DNA of 5,589 bases from NCBI GenBank assembly GCA_028707675.1, contig JAQWAM010000120.1, forward strand, positions 1-5,589, in the 5' to 3' direction. The notes beneath the pieces were generated by a model, which was given only the letters and a program-made list of their open reading frames with translations, ran no database searches and was not told the origin of the DNA. The DNA is from Kiritimatiellia bacterium (GTDB taxonomy: Bacteria > Verrucomicrobiota > Kiritimatiellia > RFP12 > UBA1067). Numbering within the stretch: the stretch's first letter is position 1; every line of letters begins with the position of its first letter. Both the position numbers and the translations under genes were made by a program. Positions 1 to 5,144 of this stretch are shown in pieces.

Positions 1-54
1 GTTGGCTTCATCATCAAACTCGACTTGTCCGATATATCCATTGTATTCCATCAT
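1..54 (-). CDS. hicB: HicB-like antitoxin, N-terminal fragment (cut by window edge)
   Basis: Only the first 18 codons lie in the window, reading MMEYNGYIGQVEFDDEAN. HicB antitoxins neutralise HicA by direct binding and repress their own operon. They usually begin with a short beta-rich segment of the Y-x-G-x-V-x-F-D type, which these residues match. The assignment rests mainly on position: the ATG at 54-52 overlaps the TGA stop of the upstream hicA in an ATGA arrangement, which implies translational coupling. A strong Shine-Dalgarno sequence, AGAGGT at 66-61, lies six bases before this ATG. A second ATG follows immediately at 51-49 and could be used instead. The rest of the gene, including any DNA-binding domain, is off the left edge, so completeness cannot be judged. 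Confidence 0.75.
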   Translation of the reverse strand, partial: MMEYNGYIGQVEFDDEAN

Positions 55-305
55 GGTAGCACCTCTGCTTCTTGCAAGAATCTGCGCACAGAGCGAACTG
101 CGCCCTTGTCCGGCAACCGTTTAGGGTGTGGTCTATGAAACACGGCACGAACCCCATTCAGTTGTATTCGCACCCTAGAGCCTCGGCCCTCCGAGATATC
201 GCCACCCAGAGCAACTGTAAGCGCTTCGATATCCTTCCATGGTATATCCGAGCTTTCCGGCCTAGCGATAATGCGCTCAAGGGTCTTCTGATGCGTCTTG
301 TTCAT
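51..305 (-). CDS. hicA: HicA family toxin (mRNA interferase)
   Basis: This 84-residue protein has the size and layout of HicA toxins, small double-stranded-RNA-binding-fold RNases that cleave mRNA and are blocked by HicB. Visible landmarks are W23-K-D-I-E-A-L, the glycine/serine turn G40-R-G-S-R44, the strand V45-R-I-Q-L-N-G-V, and F56-H-R-P-H-P61, followed by D66-K-G-A-V-R-S-V-R-R-F-L near the C-terminus. Many HicA proteins carry the active-site histidine in a G-S/T-H motif. Here that place holds Arg44, and histidines occur at 57 and 60. I believe this matches a common HicA subgroup, but activity is an inference. The ATG at 305-303 lies just after a promoter-like sequence, and the gene is coupled to hicB by an ATGA overlap. 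Confidence 0.88.
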   Translation of the reverse strand: MNKTHQKTLERIIARPESSDIPWKDIEALTVALGGDISEGRGSRVRIQLNGVRAVFHRPHPKRLPDKGAVRSVRRFLQEAEVLP

Positions 306-314
306 TACTCTCGT

Positions 315-342
315 ATAGTATCAAAAAACGATATCGCGTCAA
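315..342 (-). promoter_or_regulatory. Putative hicAB promoter with overlapping operator-like repeat
   Basis: Read on the minus strand, a TTGACG -35 box (342-337) is separated by 16 bp from a TACTAT -10 box (320-315). The -10 box forms one arm of an imperfect inverted repeat, TACTAT-ACG-AGAGTA (320-306, 5 of 6 positions matching), just before the hicA ATG at 305. That is where a HicB repressor could block polymerase. The expected transcription start is only about 2-4 bases before the ATG, so the hicA message would be nearly leaderless. Both boxes deviate from consensus, so this is a prediction only. Confidence 0.45.
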
Positions 343-526
343 CCGTCAATCATGATCTCTTTGGGGGCGGGTCGCGGCACCGCTTTCCGGCCCGTCCGCG
401 CCAAAGCGGCGTCGCGCGGAATACCGCTTGCCGCCGCGCTCCAAATCCGTTCGCCCGGCTTGCGGAGCATCGGTATCGAAATCAACTTACTTGGTTAAAT
501 GAAGACAGAAGAGAAGGAAGGGGAAA
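343..526. other. GC-rich intergenic stretch between hicAB and the cupin gene
   Basis: No convincing gene occurs here. The strand-wise open frame crossing it on the plus strand runs antisense through hicA and shows no family resemblance. The stretch contains an imperfect hairpin: arms at 374-386 and 403-415, with 11 of 13 bases complementary plus one G-T wobble, and a 16-nt loop. A smaller GCGG-AATA-CCGC hairpin follows at 416-427. I found no clear sigma-70 promoter for the cupin gene. Its Shine-Dalgarno sequence, AAGGAAGGGG, is at 514-523. Confidence 0.4.
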
Positions 527-847
527 ATGGAAAGAATCAGCGAAGAAAGCGGCAATGGGAACGGGTGCTTTTATCTTGAGAAGATCCTGGCGGACGAACT
601 CGGCGACAAGTGCGGTCTTTACGCCCGTGTGACTGTTCCGCCGGGGGCTTCAGTCGGTTATCATCAGCACGTTGGCGACAACGAGAGCTATTTCTTCTTG
701 TCCGGGGAGGGCGTCTATGATGACAACGGCGTCAAACGCGCGGTGAAATCCGGTGATGCGACCTGGACGCCGTCCGGGGCATCTCACGGAGTCGAGAACA
801 CGGGCGCGGAAGATCTGGTCTTCATGGCGCTGATCATCAATTGCTGA
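527..847 (+). CDS. Small single-domain cupin protein
   Basis: This 106-residue protein is a compact mono-cupin (Cupin_2 type). Both signature motifs are complete. Motif 1, G(X5)HXH(X4)E(X6)G, is G40...H46-Q-H48...E53...G60. Motif 2, G(X5)PXG(X2)H(X3)N, is G76...P82-S-G84...H87...N91. His46, His48, Glu53 and His87 would bind a divalent metal inside the beta-barrel, so the site is intact. There is no signal peptide, and the protein should be cytoplasmic. Cupins of this size include sugar isomerases, dioxygenases and plain ligand-binding proteins; sequence alone does not choose among them. The ATG is well supported by AAGGAAGGGG ending three bases upstream. It is the only plus-strand gene in the window. 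Its stop lies eight bases before the truncated tRNA copy, so it may belong to an accessory segment. No terminator is obvious after it. Confidence 0.85.
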   Translation: MERISEESGNGNGCFYLEKILADELGDKCGLYARVTVPPGASVGYHQHVGDNESYFFLSGEGVYDDNGVKRAVKSGDATWTPSGASHGVENTGAEDLVFMALIINC

Positions 848-855
848 CCTATAAC

Positions 856-929
856 TTCAATAAAACCGAGGCTGAAATTGGTAGCGGGGGTTGGATTTGA
901 ACCAACGGCCTTCAGGTTATGAGCCTGAC
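856..929 (-). repeat. Direct repeat copy 1: att-like duplicate of the tRNA-fMet 3' part
   Basis: These 74 bp match 3021-3094 with a single difference (G at 908 versus A at 3073). The block covers the initiator tRNA from the base before the anticodon stem to the encoded CCA, plus 23 bp downstream. Homology stops sharply at both ends. A duplicated tRNA 3' segment at a distance is the usual scar left by integrases that recombine at the anticodon arm, so this is a candidate attachment site. Unlike the other copy, its left flank does not contain the complementary arm that would complete the tRNA terminator. Confidence 0.85.
879..929 (-). pseudogene. Truncated initiator tRNA-Met (3' 51 nt only)
   Basis: This fragment contains the anticodon arm with CAT anticodon, the variable loop, the T-arm, the 3' acceptor strand and CCA of the initiator tRNA. 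It lacks the 5' acceptor strand and the D-arm. On the minus strand the expected upstream tRNA bases are replaced by unrelated AT-rich sequence from 930 on. It cannot fold into a tRNA and is best read as an integration scar rather than a decaying full duplicate. The one change from the intact copy (908) falls at the variable-loop/T-stem boundary. Confidence 0.88.
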
Positions 930-1134
930 TCATAGATTGTTTTTTTATTGGGGAATAATGAAATTTTAACCCAAATAAAGGGTGTTGTTGGTGGTTTTGT
1001 TGGTTTTTCTTGTTGCGTTTGACCGGTCTGTTGCTGTATGTTCGTCTCGTTGCATGGGGAGGTGTTTGCTGCCGCTGCCTGTTCGCGAGCAGCCCGCCCC
1101 CCGGCATCAACTTCAGGCGCGCCTGTAAACAATC
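930..1134. other. Non-coding left end of the islet, downstream of hipA
   Basis: This is a gene-free stretch between the truncated tRNA and the hipA stop. The first part is AT-rich, with a T-run at 940-947. The next part is strongly T/G-biased on the plus strand. A weak ACCC/GGGT hairpin sits at 969-983, and a perfect 12-bp palindrome, CAGGCGCGCCTG, at 1114-1125. No strong Rho-independent terminator for hipBA is visible. Short open frames here have no recognisable similarity. Confidence 0.5.
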
Positions 1135-2403
1135 TCATGCTCGCGAAAAAGCCAGCGACATCTTTTCCTGTTCCGCTTTCGATATTTTCTGACGGGTAGC
1201 CACGTGCCGCCATTGTTTCACCGCGCGGCGAACGGATCCCATCATTTCTTTCGCAAGCGACGCATCCAGATGGAATGATGCCGCCACCTCCAGAGCCAGG
1301 TCGAGGTCAAGCCGGTTGTCGTTCTCGGTAATATTGAGTGTCAGTCCGTCCCCTTGCGGGTTCGGGTTCATGTCATACGCGGGCGAGAGCGTCCATCCGT
1401 CCCTGGCCGCAAGCATGAACCCGTGATTGCGCAAATGATCGTCGGTGTTGCTCACGCAGATGTTGAAAACAATCCGCCGCCAGAGTTCGGCCATGTCGGA
1501 TTCAGGCGCAGATCCGTGCCGCATGAGAAACTCGGTCAACTCCAAGTAACTGACCCCCTCGGCCGCGTTTGTCCCGTCCGCATAGCCCAGCAACGTCATG
1601 GCAGAAGCGAAGTGAAGTCTCTGACCGGATGGCGTGCGGTCAAACCGACGCGACAGGAACGTGTGGTGCCGGCTCGTGAACGTGCGCGCGGTAGCCTCCG
1701 GAACCCGGATGCCTGCCTTCCTTGCAAGTTCATGAAGAACGCACTCCCATGCCCCGGTGTCCGCCTGATCGGAACGGCTCGGAAACTTCGCGATCCAGAG
1801 GCCGCCCCGTTCGTCAACGACCCCGGCCTTGGGCCGGGCGCCGCCCAGAGATGAACCCGGCGCGAGGAGCTGATTCAGCCACTTCAAGGTCTCTTCGCTG
1901 TCCTGCAAATCGCTTTTCTCAAACCGGAGGCTGGCGTGCTCCAAATCGCGCAGCGATGTCCACGGGGGCGTTGCCATCCGTTCGTCACTGTTCAGGTAAG
2001 AGGCATGAGCCCCTTCTTGAAAACGTATCGCGCCCATGCGTTGGCCGTCATAAACGCCCAGCAGATAGTCGAGTTCTGACAGCCGGCCCTCGGCACGCTT
2101 GTCGCGCCGCGCATAGCAGGCCTCCCTGCGGCGCATCAGCAAACGCCCCCACCGGTCCGGCGAGGAATCGAGGAAAATGCCGAAATTCTGCTTGGTGTCA
2201 CGGAGAAACTGCTTACCCTCGAACAACTGGAGTTCCGGATCGAGCTGTTGCGCCAGTCCTCCGGACAGCCAGCCGCCGTCGTACTCGAAAGAGAAGACTT
2301 CCTTGCCGCGAACCCTGTCCATGGAAAGATGCCCCATGAGATGGGGACCGTTCAGTCCGGCCCAGTCGGCATAGACGCGGACCTGTCGCGGAACGCCGCT
2401 CAT
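1135..2403 (-). CDS. hipA: HipA family serine/threonine kinase toxin
   Basis: This 422-residue protein is close to the length of E. coli HipA (about 440). HipA kinases of type II toxin-antitoxin systems inactivate translation-related targets; E. coli HipA phosphorylates glutamyl-tRNA synthetase, leading to growth arrest and persistence. The N-terminal HipA_N-like region covers about residues 8-130. The kinase core follows, with the autophosphorylation loop S184-S-L-G-G-A-R-P-K192, ATP-binding Lys206 in W-I-A-K-F-P, FDR at 254-256, catalytic N319-T-D321-D-H-L-R-N326-H, and metal-binding Asp344 in S-P-A-Y-D-M-N-P. All key residues are present, so the kinase looks intact. The ATG overlaps the hipB TGA (ATGA), which fits coupled translation with the antitoxin made first. 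The target cannot be read from the sequence; HipA homologues differ in substrate. Confidence 0.93.
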   Translation of the reverse strand: MSGVPRQVRVYADWAGLNGPHLMGHLSMDRVRGKEVFSFEYDGGWLSGGLAQQLDPELQLFEGKQFLRDTKQNFGIFLDSSPDRWGRLLMRRREACYARRDKRAEGRLSELDYLLGVYDGQRMGAIRFQEGAHASYLNSDERMATPPWTSLRDLEHASLRFEKSDLQDSEETLKWLNQLLAPGSSLGGARPKAGVVDERGGLWIAKFPSRSDQADTGAWECVLHELARKAGIRVPEATARTFTSRHHTFLSRRFDRTPSGQRLHFASAMTLLGYADGTNAAEGVSYLELTEFLMRHGSAPESDMAELWRRIVFNICVSNTDDHLRNHGFMLAARDGWTLSPAYDMNPNPQGDGLTLNITENDNRLDLDLALEVAASFHLDASLAKEMMGSVRRAVKQWRHVATRQKISKAEQEKMSLAFSRA

Positions 2404-2726
2404 GGCGCCACCGCCTTTTGAGTTTTCGCCGCGCGTTTGCGAGCGACGAGCCGGGCGTCCTGAAGTTTCCGTCCTAGCACATCGTCTTGGGCGACGGACA
2501 GGAGTTCTTGCTCAAGCCCCAACGCAAACAGGACCAGAAAATAAGCGCCGAGAGCCACGCTGGGGTTGCCCTTCTCGATCTGCCAGAGCGTCGAACGGCT
2601 GATACCCGCCCGCTCCGCCAATACGGCGGCGCTCAATTTACGGCGCAGGCGCGCGAGCTTGAGCTGTTCCCCGAAGAGGGGCAAGACCTTGCGGGAGGAA
2701 ATCGGCAAACACAGCTTTTTTTTCAT
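2400..2726 (-). CDS. hipB: HipB-like XRE family antitoxin/repressor
   Basis: This is a helix-turn-helix protein of 108 residues from the ATG at 2726-2724. The XRE/Cro domain spans about residues 18-75. Its recognition segment is G41-I-S-R-S-T-L-W-Q-I-E-K-G53, followed by the family's typical N-P-S-V-A-L pattern. The C-terminal tail (about 85-108) is basic and probably flexible. HipB proteins dimerise, bind HipA and repress the operon by binding palindromes at the promoter. A longer version from TTG at 2747 is open but unlikely, because that codon lies upstream of the -10 box of the only good promoter. From the ATG, the message would be nearly leaderless and has no clear Shine-Dalgarno sequence. 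The stop overlaps the hipA start. Confidence 0.88.
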   Translation of the reverse strand: MKKKLCLPISSRKVLPLFGEQLKLARLRRKLSAAVLAERAGISRSTLWQIEKGNPSVALGAYFLVLFALGLEQELLSVAQDDVLGRKLQDARLVARKRAAKTQKAVAP

Positions 2727-2729
2727 AAT

Positions 2730-2745
2730 GTCGCTAATATTAGAC
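2730..2745. promoter_or_regulatory. Putative HipB operator overlapping the -10 box
   Basis: A perfect 10-bp palindrome, CTAATATTAG (2734-2743), is embedded in the longer quasi-palindrome GTCGCTAATATTAGAC (2730-2745), whose outer arms are offset by one base. It covers the whole -10 hexamer of the hipBA promoter. HipB-type repressors are known to bind palindromic operators at their own promoter, so autorepression here is a reasonable inference. I see only this one site, whereas E. coli hipBA has several. Confidence 0.55.
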
Positions 2746-2765
2746 AAAACCGCCGATCATGTCAA
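2737..2765 (-). promoter_or_regulatory. hipBA promoter, near-consensus sigma-70
   Basis: On the minus strand, a perfect TTGACA -35 box (2765-2760) is followed, after exactly 17 bp, by a TAATAT -10 box (2742-2737). Transcription should start about seven bases later, near 2730, only a few bases before the hipB ATG at 2726. This is the best promoter in the window and fixes the choice of hipB start. Confidence 0.8.
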
Positions 2766-2787
2766 AGATAAGCGTCCTGTTATGTTG

Positions 2788-2857
2788 TGTCCCGTCCTGA
2801 TATAGATTGACACTTCTCCCCTTAAAGAAAAGTGTCAATCTATATCAGGACGGGACA
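2788..2857. repeat. 70-bp palindromic element (28-bp perfect inverted repeat, 14-nt loop)
   Basis: Arms at 2788-2815 and 2830-2857 are perfectly complementary over 28 bp and separated by 14 nt. The outer ends read TGTCCC...GGGACA, so the unit has the TGT...ACA termini common to transposon ends. It may be a tiny non-autonomous element (MITE-like) or the fused ends of a lost insertion sequence. No target-site duplication is evident: the flanks are GTTG on the left and GATA on the right. It has no T-tract, so it is not a standard terminator, although the transcript would form a very stable hairpin. It lies 22 bp upstream of the hipBA -35 box. Confidence 0.8.
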
Positions 2858-2896
2858 GATATTTCTGCTGTTTAGCGTATTTTCCAGGTTGTTTTG

Positions 2897-2932
2897 TTTG
2901 GGCTTTTGTTTGGGCTTTTTCTTGGGTTTCTG
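2897..2932. repeat. Degenerate 12-bp tandem repeat, about three units
   Basis: The plus strand reads TTTGGGCTTTTG, TTTGGGCTTTTT and CTTGGGTTTCTG as three consecutive 12-mers; the first two differ at one base and the third is diverged. The block is in the T/G-rich right end of the islet, between the palindromic element and the tRNA terminator. Short tandem direct repeats near attachment sites can be recombinase arm-type sites, but it may simply be low-complexity sequence. Confidence 0.5.
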
Positions 2933-2994
2933 CCCCCTGTAAAACAGCATATTCCACACTGTAACAGGCCAAGGGGCGATTCTGTCGTATAAAC

Positions 2995-3020
2995 AAAAAA
3001 CCTCGGGTTTATTGGTGTTT

Positions 3021-3036
<16 letters not shown>
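2995..3036 (-). terminator. Rho-independent terminator of the tRNA-Arg/tRNA-fMet operon
   Basis: Downstream of the tRNA-fMet CCA on the minus strand, CCTCGGTTTTATTG (3036-3023) pairs with CAATAAACCCGAGG (3014-3001). This gives a 14-bp stem with one mismatch and an eight-base loop, followed immediately by six Ts (3000-2995). The loop-proximal edge of the 74-bp repeat cuts through the structure: the upstream arm is inside the repeat, while the downstream arm and T-tract are outside it. Confidence 0.9.
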
Positions 3037-3120
<84 letters not shown>

Positions 3121-3135
3121 ATCTGGTTGTGTTTC

Positions 3136-3212
3136 TGGCGCGCCTCGCAGGAGTTGAACCTGCAACCTTCTGATCCGTAGTCAGATGCTCTATCCAATTG
3201 AGCTAGAGGCGC
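3136..3212 (-). tRNA. tRNA-Arg (ACG), 77 nt with encoded CCA
   Basis: This is a complete cloverleaf with acceptor stem GCGCCTC/GAGGCGC, D-loop region CTCAATTGGATAGAG and anticodon stem TCTGA/TCAGA. The loop CTACGGA gives anticodon ACG. The first anticodon base is expected to be converted to inosine by TadA, so that the tRNA reads CGU, CGC and CGA. The discriminator is G and CCA is encoded. It precedes tRNA-fMet by 15 bp and shares its terminator. Confidence 0.97.
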
Positions 3213-3228
3213 TCTTGAAACGAAAATC

Positions 3229-3258
3229 AATTTATCAAATAACGGGGCCGCATGACAA
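3229..3258 (-). promoter_or_regulatory. Possible promoter of the tRNA operon
   Basis: In the 73-bp gap between the GH20 stop and tRNA-Arg, the minus strand has TTGTCA (3258-3253), an 18-bp spacer that is GC-rich near its -35 end, and TAAATT (3234-3229). Transcription would start roughly 8-10 bases before the mature tRNA 5' end. The -10 box is only a 4/6 match; the alternative GATAAA with a 16-bp spacer is equally good. No strong terminator for the GH20 gene is visible, so read-through into the tRNAs is also possible. Confidence 0.45.
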
Positions 3259-3285
3259 GAGGAAAGCTGATTTTTTATTTGCCTC

Positions 3286-5112
3286 TCATTTTCGCCCGTA
3301 GCCCCGGGCGGCCGGCTTGTACTCTTTCAGGATCGCGTCCATGCGGGCGAGGCTGTCCTGCAAGCCGCCTTCGCGGTTGCGCAGGCGCCAGACCGCGGCG
3401 TGCGCGGCCATCAGCTCTTCGGTCTCCCGGGCCAGCGCGCGGCAGGCGCTCGGCTCGTCGATGCCGCCCTCTTTCAACGCGATGCCGCGGCGGCAGGCGG
3501 CGCGCAGCAGGCGGATGACCTGCCCGGTCTCCCGGGCGATGATCGAGCGCGATGGCGGCAGGGATGCCGCCGCGGCGTCCACGCGCTCCAGGACCGATCG
3601 CAGGGTGGCGAAGGTGACGTTGCCGCCCAGAGGCCGCGAGCGCGGCGAGGAGAGGATTTTGAACAGCTCGGTGCTGTTGGCGTGCAGCGCCCCGCAGAAA
3701 AGGTAGACGTCGCCGAGCGTCAGCAGGGTCTCTCCGAAACCTTCGGTCAGGTGGCGGTCCAGCATCGCGGGCAGCGGCAGGTTGGCGTTGCGCGCGTGCC
3801 CCCACGCCACGGCCGCGCCATAGGCGAAGCCGGGCAGGCTGACGGCCAGCGGCTGCCAGTGGCCCCCGTCGCCCCAGTCGGTCATCAGGTAACCGCACGC
3901 GCCGTGCTTGAGCCCGTTGGCCGCGGCCGCGGCCATGTTGGCGAGCATGTTGGAGGTGCGCCCGGCCAGACTGTTCCATGAAGAGGTGCCGGGGCAGACA
4001 TGGAAGGGTATGCCCGACGCGGCGAAGAGCGCCCCGTGCGCGTCGAACGGGTGGTCCTCTTCATAGCCCCACTCCAGGGCCACCGCGTCCCGCGGCAATT
4101 CCGGCACCAGCTCGGGGTGCCTGATGATGATGTCGCCCCAGAAGGCCATGCGCCGTCCCCGTGCTGTTACCAGGGCGTGGATCTTCTTAAGGAAGTCCAG
4201 ATAGACGCGGCCTTCGCCGCGCTCGCGCACGAGCTCTGCCGAGCGCCCGCCGCCGCGCAGGTCGAAGGTCTCGTCGCAGCCGACATTGAAAAGGCCGGAC
4301 GAGAAGTTGGGCAGGAGCTGGTCGTAAAGGTCGGCCAAGAACGCGAGACTCTGCGGGTCTGCGGGGCAGAGCGTGTCGGGCTTTTCGCGCTTGCCGCCCC
4401 AGGGCAGCGGCGCGCCGCCCTGCGGCAGCTCGGCCAGGCGGTTGTAGCGCGGCAGGGCGAGCCAGCGTTCAAGGTGGCCGAAGGAGTTCTGGTTGGGCAC
4501 CAGCTCGATGTGGCGGGCGCGGCAGTAGCTGTCCAGCAGGCGCGCTTCTTCGCCGGTCATGGGCGAGGCCCCGCGCCAGACTTCTTCGTGCCCGCGGTAG
4601 GCGAAAGCGTGCTCCGTGTAAAGCTGCAACTGGTTGACCTTGAGCCCGGCCAGCGTGTCCGCCAGCCAGTACAGGGTTTCCATGGAGGGAACCTTGTCGC
4701 GGCTGATGTCCAGCATCACCCCGCGCACGGGGAAATCGGGCGAGTCCGCGATCTCGCAGCCCGGCAGCAGGTTGTCCGAGAGCCGCGCCAACTGCGCCAG
4801 AGTAACCGCCGCGTAAAAAAGCCCGGCGGCGTCATGCGCGGCGACTTCGATCATACCGCGGTTTATAAGGATGCGGTATGACTGGCGACCGGCCTCCGCC
4901 ATTGAAAGCCGGAAAACGACATCGGCATGATCCGCCGCGTCCGAGAAACGCCAGCAGGCGCCGGGCACATCCTCCAGCACGCGTCTGATCGACGCGGCGG
5001 TCAGCGGATCCGCGCCGCAAAAGACGGTGCAGGGGGTCTTGAGCGCGAACGCGCCCTCGCCGAGCCGCGCGGAGCGCGGCAGCGGCAGCAAGCTGTTCAG
5101 AGGAGATTTCAT
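3286..5112 (-). CDS. Glycoside hydrolase family 20 protein (beta-N-acetylhexosaminidase-like)
   Basis: This 608-residue protein probably removes terminal beta-linked N-acetylhexosamine from glycans. GH20 enzymes use substrate-assisted catalysis with an Asp-Glu pair. An N-terminal GH20b-like alpha/beta domain covers about residues 5-125, ending in the family-typical D-S-P-D-F-P-V-R-G-V-M-L-D-I-S-R-D-K-V-P (123-142) that opens the TIM barrel. The catalytic pair is Asp280-Glu281 in V-G-C-D-E-T. Barrel motifs include E168-H, N207-Q-N-S-F-G-H213, W325-G-D327 and T411-D-W-G-D. The barrel ends near residue 440, and a helical C-terminal region of about 160 residues follows. I see no signal peptide or membrane segment, so it may act on imported oligosaccharides in the cytoplasm. 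The ATG has GAGG six bases upstream and lies 32 bp after the methyltransferase stop, so the two are likely co-transcribed. Exact substrate is unknown. Confidence 0.88.
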   Translation of the reverse strand: MKSPLNSLLPLPRSARLGEGAFALKTPCTVFCGADPLTAASIRRVLEDVPGACWRFSDAADHADVVFRLSMAEAGRQSYRILINRGMIEVAAHDAAGLFYAAVTLAQLARLSDNLLPGCEIADSPDFPVRGVMLDISRDKVPSMETLYWLADTLAGLKVNQLQLYTEHAFAYRGHEEVWRGASPMTGEEARLLDSYCRARHIELVPNQNSFGHLERWLALPRYNRLAELPQGGAPLPWGGKREKPDTLCPADPQSLAFLADLYDQLLPNFSSGLFNVGCDETFDLRGGGRSAELVRERGEGRVYLDFLKKIHALVTARGRRMAFWGDIIIRHPELVPELPRDAVALEWGYEEDHPFDAHGALFAASGIPFHVCPGTSSWNSLAGRTSNMLANMAAAAANGLKHGACGYLMTDWGDGGHWQPLAVSLPGFAYGAAVAWGHARNANLPLPAMLDRHLTEGFGETLLTLGDVYLFCGALHANSTELFKILSSPRSRPLGGNVTFATLRSVLERVDAAAASLPPSRSIIARETGQVIRLLRAACRRGIALKEGGIDEPSACRALARETEELMAAHAAVWRLRNREGGLQDSLARMDAILKEYKPAARGYGRK

Positions 5113-5144
5113 TTTTCGCCTCGACAGGTTCGATGGAATCGATG

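Larger units (their letters stand above)
930..3020. mobile_element. Putative tRNA-fMet-associated islet carrying hipBA
   Basis: The segment lies between two 74-bp direct repeats derived from the tRNA-fMet 3' end, as expected for an element integrated at that gene. Its genes are hipB and hipA only, plus a 70-bp palindromic element and T/G-rich stretches near both ends (about 984-1016 and 2885-2930). No integrase, excisionase or transposase is present. It is therefore a decayed island, an element mobilised in trans, or a product of repeat-mediated duplication. That the borders are recombination sites is inferred from the repeat, not shown. Confidence 0.55.

Noticed and set aside
72..632. Long plus-strand open frame overlapping hicA and the cupin start
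   Set aside because: It runs antisense through the whole of hicA and out of frame into the cupin, has no family resemblance or ribosome-binding site, and is explained as a shadow.
910..947. Hairpin plus T-run after the cupin gene as its terminator
   Set aside because: The anticodon-arm hairpin has only five pairs and the T-run begins well after it; the alternative TATGAG/CTCATA stem is AT-rich and also separated from the Ts.
784..1213. Minus-strand open frames across the truncated tRNA and the hipA end
   Set aside because: They pass through tRNA-derived sequence and low-complexity DNA. Their translations are just the repeat and T/G-rich tract read as protein.
1354..2339. Plus-strand open frames inside hipA
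   Set aside because: hipA on the other strand has all its kinase motifs. These frames are Arg/Pro-rich shadows typical of antisense GC-rich coding DNA.
2727..2747. TTG start giving a 115-residue HipB
   Set aside because: The TTG lies upstream of the -10 box of the near-consensus promoter, and no Shine-Dalgarno sequence precedes it. The ATG at 2726 fits better.
2788..2857. The 28-bp inverted repeat as a Rho-independent terminator
   Set aside because: Neither strand has a T-tract after the stem, and the stem is much longer than normal. A transposon-like or regulatory palindrome is more likely.
3252..4881. Plus-strand open frames opposite the GH20 gene, including a 293-codon one
   Set aside because: They are antisense to a gene with complete GH20 motifs, and length alone is expected in DNA this GC-rich.
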